Source of the DNA: DASUPK01 sp963695805
GTDB lineage: Bacteria > Actinomycetota > Thermoleophilia > Solirubrobacterales > 70-9
Reading direction: 5' to 3'
NCBI GenBank assembly: GCA_963695805.1
Contig: CAVOHV010000003.1
Location: forward strand, 124,001-188,000
Length of the DNA stretch: 64,000 nt
Shown here piece by piece: positions 33,879 to 41,103 of this stretch. Within the stretch, counting starts at the first letter, position 1; every line of letters starts with the position of its first letter. The position numbers were made by a program, and so were the translations under genes. The notes under the pieces are model-generated. The model had not been told where the DNA came from. It worked only from the letters and a program-made list of their open reading frames with translations, and searched no databases.

Positions 33879-35794
33879 CCGCGGACGTAGCTCAGGCCGC
33901 CGAATTTCGGGCTCAAGGCTGCAGAGCGCTCCAGCGCGGCGATGGTTGCCTGCGTGTCTCCGCGCTGGGACTGGAGGCTAACTTCAATCAGGGGCAGCCG
34001 CCAGTCATCGGAATCACGGCTCTCCGCCTCCTTCAGCAGGCGGAGGGCCTGATCGAGGTTCCCGGAATCCTGCTCCAGGAGCGCGAGCTGGATCAACGGC
34101 TCAGCCGACCACGGGGTGACGGTGCGGGCCTGCTCGGCCCTGTGGATTGCCTCGGCGATCCGGCCGTCCGCCGCTGCGCTCCTGCTCCGGTCGAGCTCGA
34201 TCTGGGTGAGCACCACCAGCCCGCCGGCGACCATCACGACCCACGCCGCGGCGACTGTGGCGATCCCGAGCAGGTAGCCGTCTCGCAGGGGACGAGATCG
34301 CGCCGAGGCGAGGAGGAGCGCCGCGCAGACCACGACGGGCCCGAACACCGCGGGGATCTCCCAGGTCCAGTCCACCGCCGCTCCGACCGCCCCCGTAGCG
34401 ACCACCGCCAGCAGCACGCCCACGTCACCCGTGAGCCCGGCTCGCAGGCGGCGAACCGCTGCGATCGCGACCGCGGCCAGGAAGCCGCAGAACAGCAGAA
34501 GCCCCGGGACGCCGAGCTCGGAGGCCTGCTGCAGGGGCAGGGAGTGCGGGTTCCGCGCGAAGATCGCGACCGTGGCGTGGCGAGCCCACCAATCCTCGAA
34601 GCCTCCGGCTCCCACTCCAATGAGGGGATTGGACTCGAAGGCATCGATGGCCTCGCCCCACCACTGCCAGCGTCCATTGGAGCTCAGCTCCACCGCGCTG
34701 ACGGCGATGCCGGCACGGGCGGGCGGAGGGTTCTCGAACTCGTTCAGGCGCTTACCCGGATCGGCCGCCACAAGCCCGGCCACGAGCCCGGCAACTAGGA
34801 CCGCACCGAGGATCACGGCGAGGCGCCTGGAGACGCGCAGGCTCGGGCGGTACCGATCGGACCACCAGGCGAGCGCGCCGGTCGCGGCCGCGACTGGGAC
34901 CGCCACCGCTGACATCAGATCGCCGTCGGCGCGCATCGCGGGATCCCCCCCACCCGACGTGAGGTCGCCGAGCTGTCTGGCCACGACGATCACCGCCGCC
35001 GCTCCTAGGGCGCCGACGATTACGGCGACGAGCTGCCGGGGGCGATCGGGCGATGCGGCGATCAGGATGCAGAGACCGGCGAAGAGGGCGATCCCGGCGC
35101 CCCGCGAGCTCGTCAGCCAGACGCCCAACAGGGCGAGCGGAAAGACGGCGATCGCCGCGGAGCGCAGCGCCCGGCTCGGCCCCCGCACGCCCGCGTAGGA
35201 GAGGAGCACGGCGGTCACCGCGAGCAGGGCGCCGGCTCCGTTCCAGTAGCCGACCGGATAGGAGAGCCGTCCGGCCGCGTTCGGGATGTCGCTCTGCCCG
35301 CTGTCGAGAACGCCCGGCTGCAGATACGCGAACAGCGCGATGATCGCGACCAGCCCCAGGCCGATTGTCAACCCCGACAGCCATTCGGAGCGGTCGCGGC
35401 GCGTTCCGGTGCACACCGTCAGCACGAAGAGGCCGACGTAGAACGAGGCTCTGACGGCCTCGTCGAAGGCGCGTCCCTGATCGCTCGCCCAGCCGATCGA
35501 GATCGCGGCCAACACCGCGCTGGCCGCTATACAGAGGCCGGCTGCCGCGCTCAGCCGGCTGACTCGCCCGGTGGGCAGAGCCCGGCTGACGAGCCCGGCG
35601 ATCACAGCGGCCCAGATGATGATCGAGGTGGCCGCGTAGCCGGTCGGACTGAAGAGGCCCTGCGCGAGCGCGGCCGTGATGATCGCAGCCGCAACCAGAG
35701 CGGCCCACGCGTGTTTTTGGATGATTGAAAACACCTGATTCCGGACAGTCTGGCGGTCGAGGCGATATCTTGGCCCGTCAACCCCTTTGACCAT
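33875..35794 (-). CDS. O-antigen ligase/polymerase-like membrane protein with TPR tail
   Basis: 639 residues from ATG 35794 (GTG 35734, residue 21, is a possible alternative). About 12 membrane helices. The Wzy_C/WaaL signature region lies in the long external loop: SSNGRWQWWGEAIDAFESNP, GVGAGGFEDWW and RNPHSLPLQQASELG. Residues about 540-639 form TPR-like helices (AEQARTVTPWSAEPLIQLAL; LDQALRLLKEAESRD). Such proteins polymerise or ligate glycans on the outer face. The gene overlaps the sugar transferase by 4 nt. Its start region overlaps the TTG start of the divergent secreted protein. Confidence 0.88.
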   Translation of the reverse strand: MVKGVDGPRYRLDRQTVRNQVFSIIQKHAWAALVAAAIITAALAQGLFSPTGYAATSIIIWAAVIAGLVSRALPTGRVSRLSAAAGLCIAASAVLAAISIGWASDQGRAFDEAVRASFYVGLFVLTVCTGTRRDRSEWLSGLTIGLGLVAIIALFAYLQPGVLDSGQSDIPNAAGRLSYPVGYWNGAGALLAVTAVLLSYAGVRGPSRALRSAAIAVFPLALLGVWLTSSRGAGIALFAGLCILIAASPDRPRQLVAVIVGALGAAAVIVVARQLGDLTSGGGDPAMRADGDLMSAVAVPVAAATGALAWWSDRYRPSLRVSRRLAVILGAVLVAGLVAGLVAADPGKRLNEFENPPPARAGIAVSAVELSSNGRWQWWGEAIDAFESNPLIGVGAGGFEDWWARHATVAIFARNPHSLPLQQASELGVPGLLLFCGFLAAVAIAAVRRLRAGLTGDVGVLLAVVATGAVGAAVDWTWEIPAVFGPVVVCAALLLASARSRPLRDGYLLGIATVAAAWVVMVAGGLVVLTQIELDRSRSAAADGRIAEAIHRAEQARTVTPWSAEPLIQLALLEQDSGNLDQALRLLKEAESRDSDDWRLPLIEVSLQSQRGDTQATIAALERSAALSPKFGGLSYVRG

Positions 35795-36380
35795 TCGTAG
35801 GACAGCCACATCGCTGGCACTGGCGGCGCTGGCTTCGCTCGTGCTCACCGCCACCGCCCTGGCCGGGCCGGCCGGGGACGAGTACCTGCCGAAGGTGCCT
35901 TCAAGCGGAGCCCATTCGCCTTCGAGCGGAGCCCAATCGTCAGGTGCGTCCGACTCGTCCAGCTCCTCCGGCGAGACCGGCACTACCACGCTGCCGACAG
36001 ACCAGGGCAGCGGGTCCGGCAGCGCGAGCGGCACGTCCGGCGACGGCAAGCAGAGGAAGGCGGATCGAAACGACAAGAAGTCGGACAAGAAGTCGGACAA
36101 GAAGTCGAACGACCGCGCGCCCGTCGTCCCGGTGGGCGATTCCGGCGGCGGGGGCGGTGACTCGTCAGGAAGCCTCCTGCTCAACCCGATCGTCCTGCTG
36201 CTGCTCGCGGCGGTGCTCGCCGCAGCGGTGGGGATGATCCTGCGCCGCAGGCAAACCGAGGAGGACGAGGCGGCGGCCGGCCGGAATCGCGGCCGCGAGT
36301 CCGGTGGCGAGCCGGGCGGCCCGCGAACGCCCGATGGGGAGATCATCGGCCCGGGACAAGGCCGCGTTGAGGGAGGCTGA
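35787..36380 (+). CDS. Secreted, low-complexity, C-terminally membrane-anchored protein
   Basis: 197 residues from TTG 35787, the only start that leaves a complete signal peptide (RRTATSLALAALASLVLTAT, cleavage near ALAGP). The middle is Ser/Gly/Asp-rich with two imperfect 7-residue repeats (PSSGAHS, PSSGAQS) and three KKSD repeats. A hydrophobic helix (SLLLNPIVLLLLAAVLAAAV) is followed by RRR and a charged cytosolic tail. It looks like a surface spacer protein. It precedes two glycosidases by a 2-bp gap and may be in their operon. No family is recognised. Confidence 0.65.
   Translation: MTIRRTATSLALAALASLVLTATALAGPAGDEYLPKVPSSGAHSPSSGAQSSGASDSSSSSGETGTTTLPTDQGSGSGSASGTSGDGKQRKADRNDKKSDKKSDKKSNDRAPVVPVGDSGGGGGDSSGSLLLNPIVLLLLAAVLAAAVGMILRRRQTEEDEAAAGRNRGRESGGEPGGPRTPDGEIIGPGQGRVEGG
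35898..35939 (+). repeat. Two imperfect 21-bp tandem repeats
   Basis: 35898-35918 and 35919-35939 differ at 2 positions and encode PSSGAHS / PSSGAQS. Confidence 0.6.
36072..36107 (+). repeat. Three exact 12-bp tandem repeats
   Basis: GACAAGAAGTCG is repeated three times in frame and encodes a Lys-rich DKKS run; it is prone to slippage. Confidence 0.7.
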
Positions 36381-36382
36381 TC

Positions 36383-37465
36383 GTGCGGCGCCTTGTCATC
36401 GCGACAGCACTGCTCGTCTGCCTGACGGTCCCGGCGGTGTCCCACGCAAAGCCTCACGGAAAGCCTCACGCAAAGAAACATCGCCTGAAGCCTGCCCCTC
36501 GCAGCTTCTACGGCGTCATGGGCTCTACCGATCCGGACCCGGCGGAGATCGCCCGCATGGGCGCCGGCAGGGTAGGAACGCTGCGCATCAACCTGGTTTG
36601 GGGAACCGTCCAGCCCTCCGTCGGCGCGCCCTACGACTGGAGCCACTACGACGCCATCGTCGGCGCTGCGGCGCAGCAGGGCATCCGTGTCCTGTTCACC
36701 GTCTACAGCTCGCCCCCCTGGGTGGCATCTGAGTCGAACTACCCACCGACCGGGGGCTTCGTGGGCCCGTTCCGCGACTTCGTTTTCGCGGCCGCGCAGC
36801 GCTACGGCGGCAAAGGCGCCTTCTGGGCCAGCAACCCGGCGATCCCGAAGATCCCGGTGACGTATTGGCAGCTCTGGAACGAGATGAACTCGCCGAGCTT
36901 CTGGTTCGATCCCCCGAGTCCACAGCAGTACGTGCAACTCCTGCAAGTCTTCAGCAGCGGGGTCAAGAGCGGCGACCCGAATGCGAAGGTCGTCCTCGGC
37001 GGCCTGTTCCGGACGCCCCAGCTCCCGAACTCCATCCCGCTGACCAGCTACCTGCCGACGATCTATAAGGCCGGCGGCAAGCGCTTCTTCGATGCGGTCT
37101 CGGTCCACCCGTACGCAAACGCCCCGAAGGACGCACTGCGCGCGGTCAACCAGACGCGCAAGATCATGAACCGGTTCAAGGACACGAAGGCCAGGCTCTG
37201 GATCACTGAGATCGGCTGGGCGACTGGCGGCAACGCGTCCCCGCTGACCGTCACCCCGGACACCCAGGCGGCCGATCTGACACGCAGCTACAGGCTGCTC
37301 GCGAAAACCCGAAAACGCCTCAAGCTCATCGGCGCGATCTGGTACTCCTGGCGCGACCTGCCGGGGCTGATCTGGTTCAACCACACGGGCTTGTTCGACG
37401 AGGACCTGAACCCAAAGCCCTCCTGGTATGCATTCGTCGGCCTGACCGGCGGCTCGCCGGGCTAG
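36383..37465 (+). CDS. Secreted clan GH-A glycoside hydrolase (GH39/GH5-like)
   Basis: 360 residues, GTG 36383 with GGGAGG 7 nt upstream. Signal peptide about 1-22 (VIATALLVCLTVPAVSHA). The TIM-barrel has both catalytic glutamates of clan GH-A: E167 in WQLWNEMNSPSF (acid/base) and E276 in LWITEIGWAT (nucleophile), plus strand motifs GTLRINLVWG and IRVLFTVYSSPPWV. By comparison with PslG-type glycosidases found in exopolysaccharide loci it may trim or release the surface glycan, but family and linkage are not assignable by eye. The next gene is a close tandem paralogue. Confidence 0.87.
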   Translation: MRRLVIATALLVCLTVPAVSHAKPHGKPHAKKHRLKPAPRSFYGVMGSTDPDPAEIARMGAGRVGTLRINLVWGTVQPSVGAPYDWSHYDAIVGAAAQQGIRVLFTVYSSPPWVASESNYPPTGGFVGPFRDFVFAAAQRYGGKGAFWASNPAIPKIPVTYWQLWNEMNSPSFWFDPPSPQQYVQLLQVFSSGVKSGDPNAKVVLGGLFRTPQLPNSIPLTSYLPTIYKAGGKRFFDAVSVHPYANAPKDALRAVNQTRKIMNRFKDTKARLWITEIGWATGGNASPLTVTPDTQAADLTRSYRLLAKTRKRLKLIGAIWYSWRDLPGLIWFNHTGLFDEDLNPKPSWYAFVGLTGGSPG

Positions 37466-37570
37466 GTTCGGCCATCCAGTCGCGCGTGCCGATCGCCGGG
37501 ACACAACGGGCGGAGCAACGCCGACCATGGCGGCCGCAACCAGCGTCCAATCCGCGTGTTGTCTGACATC

Positions 37571-38617
37571 GTGAAGCTGCGGCAACTCGTCATCGCGACG
37601 GCCCTGATCGTCTGCCTGGCCCTGCCGGCCGGCGCACATGCCGCCGCGCCTCGCGCGTTCTACGGCGTGATGGCGGCCCAGGATCCGAACTCGACCGAAA
37701 TCGCAAGGATGGGCACCGGCAAGGTCGGCACCCTCCGCATCAACTTCGTCTGGGGCGCGGTGCAGCCCACGGAGTCATCGGCGCTCAACTGGAGCTACTA
37801 CGACGCCATCATCGGGGCGGCGGCGCAGCAGGGCATCCGAGTGCTGCCGACCGTCTACAGCTCCCCCGGCTGGGTCGCCAGCCGCACCAATTACCCGCCC
37901 ACCGGACGGTTCAGGGGGCCGTTCCAAGCGTTCGTCCAGGGGGCGGCGGAGCGCTACGGCGCCAACGGGACCTTCTGGTCCGAGAACCCCTCGATCCCGA
38001 AGCTGCCGGTATCGGACTGGCAGCTCTGGAACGAGATGAACTCGCCAAGCTTCTGGTTCAAGAAGCCGAATCCGAAGCAGTATGTGCAGCTCCTCAAGGT
38101 CTTCGACAGCGGGATCAAGAGCGGCGACCCGAGCGCGAAGGTCGTGCTCGGCGGGCTCTTCCGCACCCCCCGGATCAGAAACGGGATCCCCCTCGACCGC
38201 TACCTGCCCGGCATCTACCGGGCCAAGGGCAAAAAGTACTTCGACGCCGTCGCGATGCACCCCTACTCGACCACACCCAGCGACGCCCTCCGCGCAGTCC
38301 GCGAGACGCGCCAGATCATGGCCCGGTTCAAGGACAAGAAGGCGAAGCTCTGGGTCACCGAGGTCGGTTGGGCGACGGGCGGCGTGGCGACTGCGCTGAC
38401 CGTCTCGCCACAACGTCAAGCCTCGTATCTGCGCAAGACCTTCGGGAAGCTCGCAGAGAACCGTAAGCGCATGAAGATCGCCGGCGTCGTCTGGTATTCG
38501 TGGCGCGACCTCCCGGGCGGCGTCTGGTTCAACCACACCGGGCTCTTCACGAAGACCCTCGACCCGAAGCCCTCCTGGAGCGCGTTCGTCAGCCTGACCG
38601 GCGGCTCGGCCGGCTGA
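37571..38617 (+). CDS. Secreted clan GH-A glycoside hydrolase, tandem paralogue
   Basis: 348 residues from GTG 37571, chosen because the N-terminus then aligns with the paralogue (KLRQLVIATALIVCLALP); GTG 37556 adds 5 residues. Signal peptide to about residue 25. Catalytic E155 (WQLWNEMNSPSF) and E264 (LWVTEVGWAT). Nearly collinear with the upstream gene but without its His/Lys-rich linker after the signal peptide. About 105 bp separate the two genes with no clear terminator. The retained active sites suggest both copies work, perhaps on different linkages. Confidence 0.87.
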   Translation: MKLRQLVIATALIVCLALPAGAHAAAPRAFYGVMAAQDPNSTEIARMGTGKVGTLRINFVWGAVQPTESSALNWSYYDAIIGAAAQQGIRVLPTVYSSPGWVASRTNYPPTGRFRGPFQAFVQGAAERYGANGTFWSENPSIPKLPVSDWQLWNEMNSPSFWFKKPNPKQYVQLLKVFDSGIKSGDPSAKVVLGGLFRTPRIRNGIPLDRYLPGIYRAKGKKYFDAVAMHPYSTTPSDALRAVRETRQIMARFKDKKAKLWVTEVGWATGGVATALTVSPQRQASYLRKTFGKLAENRKRMKIAGVVWYSWRDLPGGVWFNHTGLFTKTLDPKPSWSAFVSLTGGSAG

Positions 38618-38624
38618 CGCTCGG

Positions 38625-38909
38625 CTAGTCCGCCGCCGATCCTCCCGCCATTGCGGGCAGGATTACGACGGTGTCGGCATCTCCCACCGAGGTGTCCAGC
38701 CCCTCGAGCACCCGGACGTCCTCGTCGTTGAGATAGATGTTGACGTAGCGATTGAGGTCCCCTTCGGGCGAGAAAAGCTGGTCCTTGGTGGACGGGTAGC
38801 GGTCGGCCAGCGCTTTGAGCGTGTCGCCCACGGTTCCTCCCTCGACGCTGACCTCGGCTTCGCCGTCGGTCTGCTGGCGCAGCACGGGCGGGACCTTGAT
38901 CGTCGGCAT
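38625..38909 (-). CDS. CysO/MoaD-like ubiquitin-fold sulfur carrier protein
   Basis: 94 residues from ATG 38909. Beta-grasp carrier: PTIKVPPVLRQQTDG, then RYVNIYLNDEDVRVLEGL and VVILPAMAGG are very close to mycobacterial CysO, which carries a C-terminal thiocarboxylate for cysteine synthesis. The diglycine is not terminal: four residues (SAAD) follow it, so the chain must be trimmed before adenylation. It is the last gene of the operon with the E1-like protein (38944) and the rhodanese (40113). No cysM or Mec protease gene is in the window. Confidence 0.88.
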   Translation of the reverse strand: MPTIKVPPVLRQQTDGEAEVSVEGGTVGDTLKALADRYPSTKDQLFSPEGDLNRYVNIYLNDEDVRVLEGLDTSVGDADTVVILPAMAGGSAAD

Positions 38910-38943
38910 GGGCGCGAAACCTAGCGAGTGTTGGCGGTCAGGG

Positions 38944-40113
38944 CTAGCCCGCGCAGAAGAGCTCGTAGTCCGGGAACTTGCCCATCTCGGACTCGGGGAT
39001 CTCCTGGGCATCGGGTCCGCAGATCGGGCACTCGGGATCGCGCCGCACCTTAAGCTCGGTGAAGTGCGTTCCCAGTGAGTCGTAGAGCAGCAGCCGCCCG
39101 ATCAGCGGCTCGCCGATGCCGACGACCAGCTTGATCACCTCGTTTGCCTGGAGCAGGCCCATGACGCCGGCCATCACGCCGAGCACGCCGGCGGCGCCGC
39201 AGCTCGGGGCGAGCTCGGCGGGCGGCGGCGTCGGATAGAGGCAGCGGTAGCAGGGACCCTCGAAGGGCATGAAGGTCGAGACCTGCCCGTCGAAGGCCAG
39301 GATCGAGGCCGAGACGACCGGCTTGCGGAGGCGGACGGAAGCGTCGTTGAGCAGGTAGCGGGTCGGGAAGTTGTCCGCCCCATCGACGATCACGTCGTAG
39401 TCGGAGATGATGTTGATGATGTTGGTGGCGTCGAGCCGGGTGCGGTACTCGATGACCTCGACGTCCGGGTTGAGCGCCTCGATCGTCTTGCGCGCGGACT
39501 CGGTCTTCGGCTGGCCGATCCGCTCGGTGTTGTGGATGACCTGGCGCTGCAGGTTCGACTCGTCGACCTCGTCGTCGTCGACCAGGCCAAGCGTGCCGAT
39601 GCCGGCCGCCGCCAGGTAGAGCGCGGCGGGAGCGCCCAGGCCGCCGGCGCCGACCAGCAGCACCTTGGCGTTGAGCATCTTCAGCTGGCCCTCGACACCG
39701 ACCTCCGGAAGCAGTGTGTGGCGGGAATAGCGGTTGCGCTGCTCCGGGGTCATTCCCTCCGCCATGACGACCGGAAGGCCCTCGGCCTCCCAGGCCTTGA
39801 TCCCGCCGCGCACGGATGCGGCGTTCTCGTAGCCGAGCCCGCGGAGCTCGTCGGCGGCTCGCGCCGAGCGGTTGCCGGAGGCGCAGTAGAGGATCACGCG
39901 CTGCGAGTGATCGGGGACGACCTCCTCGATGCGGTCGGCGACATCGGCGGGCCTGATCAGCGCGTCGCCGTCGATGTGAGCCTCGATGTGCTCGTAGGGC
40001 TCGCGGGTATCGATCAGAGCGACGCCGCCCTTCTCGAGCTCCTCGCGCGCCTCGGCGGGATCGAGCTCCTCGATCCGCTCCTTGACCTGCTCGATCGTCT
40101 CGGTGCTGGCCAT
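38944..40113 (-). CDS. moeZ: E1-like adenylyltransferase/sulfurtransferase with N-terminal rhodanese (MoeZ/MoeB-type)
   Basis: 389 residues, ATG 40113. Residues about 20-118 are a rhodanese domain with active Cys in ILYCASGNRSARA. Residues about 125-389 are the ThiF/MoeB domain: RYSRHTLLPEVG, nucleotide loop LLVGAGGLGAP, DDDEVDESNLQRQ, adenylation/acceptor region PCYRCLYP and zinc Cys pair CPICG. In MoeZ of mycobacteria the rhodanese is C-terminal, so the order here is swapped. It activates and sulfurates the carrier encoded next. The start shares a base with the upstream rhodanese stop (TGATG). Confidence 0.92.
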   Translation of the reverse strand: MASTETIEQVKERIEELDPAEAREELEKGGVALIDTREPYEHIEAHIDGDALIRPADVADRIEEVVPDHSQRVILYCASGNRSARAADELRGLGYENAASVRGGIKAWEAEGLPVVMAEGMTPEQRNRYSRHTLLPEVGVEGQLKMLNAKVLLVGAGGLGAPAALYLAAAGIGTLGLVDDDEVDESNLQRQVIHNTERIGQPKTESARKTIEALNPDVEVIEYRTRLDATNIINIISDYDVIVDGADNFPTRYLLNDASVRLRKPVVSASILAFDGQVSTFMPFEGPCYRCLYPTPPPAELAPSCGAAGVLGVMAGVMGLLQANEVIKLVVGIGEPLIGRLLLYDSLGTHFTELKVRRDPECPICGPDAQEIPESEMGKFPDYELFCAG

Positions 40114-40580
40114 CAGGTTGTGTCCTCCTCGCCTTCCAAGTGTGTCTCGGCCTCCTCGTCGCCGATCGCGATCTCTCCCTCGGTCGGGTATCCGAGCTCG
40201 CTCCAGAGCTTCGACCCGCCGATGATTGAGGCGACGTCGGTGAAGCCGTGTTCGTTCGCAAGCGCGTCCGCGGCCCGCGCCGACCGGTTGCCCTCCCCGC
40301 AGACCAGGATGATCCGATCGCCGGGGCCAGCGCCGGCGCTCTCGATCGCCTCCACATAGGCGGCGTCGTGGGCGTCACGTGCGCTCTCGCCGGCGGGCAC
40401 GTTGACAGCGCCCTCGACGTGCCCGGCCTCATAGCGCTCCGGATCGCGCACGTCGACAAGGACCACGTCACCGCCCTGGATCTCCTCCTGCGCAGCGGGC
40501 GGCAGGAGCTCCTCGATCCGGCCCTTGACGAGCTCGAGGGGCGGCGGGACGTACTTTCTGGGCATCTCCACGGTGCTCAT
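40113..40580 (-). CDS. Single-domain rhodanese-like protein
   Basis: 155 residues, ATG 40580. Rhodanese fold: VVLVDVRDPERYEAGHVEGA, then the active-site loop VCGEGNRSARAAD with the catalytic Cys. The N-terminal helix (LELVKGRIEELLPP) and C-terminal acidic tail flank the domain. It begins a three-gene operon with moeZ and the CysO-like carrier and probably delivers persulfide sulfur to them. The upstream region holds TAGGAT 10 nt before the ATG and an inverted repeat at 40615-40630. Confidence 0.88.
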   Translation of the reverse strand: MSTVEMPRKYVPPPLELVKGRIEELLPPAAQEEIQGGDVVLVDVRDPERYEAGHVEGAVNVPAGESARDAHDAAYVEAIESAGAGPGDRIILVCGEGNRSARAADALANEHGFTDVASIIGGSKLWSELGYPTEGEIAIGDEEAETHLEGEEDTT

Positions 40581-40590
40581 GGTCTCAAAT

Positions 40591-40596
40591 ATCCTA
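40591..40596 (-). promoter_or_regulatory. Probable -10 element (TAGGAT on minus strand)
   Basis: It ends 10 nt before ATG 40580. Confidence 0.4.
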
Positions 40597-40614
40597 AATC
40601 CTGATCGGGTTTCA

Positions 40615-40630
40615 ATACTTCAAAAAGTAT
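40615..40630. promoter_or_regulatory. Perfect inverted repeat upstream of the sulfur-carrier operon
   Basis: ATACTT-CAAA-AAGTAT is a perfect 6-4-6 palindrome, AT-rich in a GC-rich genome. It lies 19 bp upstream of the TAGGAT hexamer, at a position for a regulator or overlapping the -35 region. Confidence 0.45.
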
Positions 40631-40662
40631 AGCTGTGAACACCCGGTTCAGGGGCGTGGCGG

Positions 40663-41103
40663 TCAGGATTCGAGCTGCCCGCCGCCGAGCTCCGGCGGCA
40701 GCGCCTTCGGCCCGTCCGGATACATCGCGGCGAGCTGCTCCTCGGTCATCTCGAGCGTGTTGGCGGCCTCCGGTGGCGCCCCGATGATCAGCCAGAGTGC
40801 GTCGTCGTCTGTGTCGTTGAAGACCTGCCGGAGGTGCTCGGGCTCGACGAAGACAGCCGAGAGCGGGCGGAGGCTGATCAGCTCGTCGTCGACGCGGATG
40901 CGCCCCTCGCCTTCGAGCAGAACGTAGAGCTCATTGGTGCGGAAATGCCTGTGCTTCGTTGAGGCCTGGCCCGGGTGCAGGCGCCAGAGACGCGCGCCGA
41001 ACGTCTCTATCTCGAGCTGTTCGGCGAGGTCAGTGTTCTCGACCCTCATCTGGTTCGAGGGACGCCAGAAGGCGTCGCCTGCTTCCAGCATTGCGTAGCT
41101 CAC
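40663..41103 (-). CDS. Cupin-domain protein
   Basis: 146 residues from GTG 41103, which overlaps the stop of the fusion protein gene (GTGA); ATG 41091 is an alternative. The single cupin has both motifs: LHPGQASTKHRHFRTNELYV (metal His and Glu) and a second half with FVEPEHLRQVFN. It resembles sugar epimerase/mannose-6-phosphate isomerase-like or sensory cupins. Coupling to the dehydrogenase-glycosyltransferase fusion suggests a sugar substrate. The function is not defined. Confidence 0.8.
   Translation of the reverse strand: MSYAMLEAGDAFWRPSNQMRVENTDLAEQLEIETFGARLWRLHPGQASTKHRHFRTNELYVLLEGEGRIRVDDELISLRPLSAVFVEPEHLRQVFNDTDDDALWLIIGAPPEAANTLEMTEEQLAAMYPDGPKALPPELGGGQLES

Noticed and set aside
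36072..36107. Possible CRISPR-like direct repeats
   Set aside because: The three 12-bp units are contiguous, without spacers, and encode Lys-rich repeats inside a protein.
35795..37639. Minus-strand open frame extending the O-antigen ligase upstream to 1254 residues
   Set aside because: It is antisense to the signal-peptide protein and the first glycosidase, both with clear motifs; ligase similarity begins only at about 35794.
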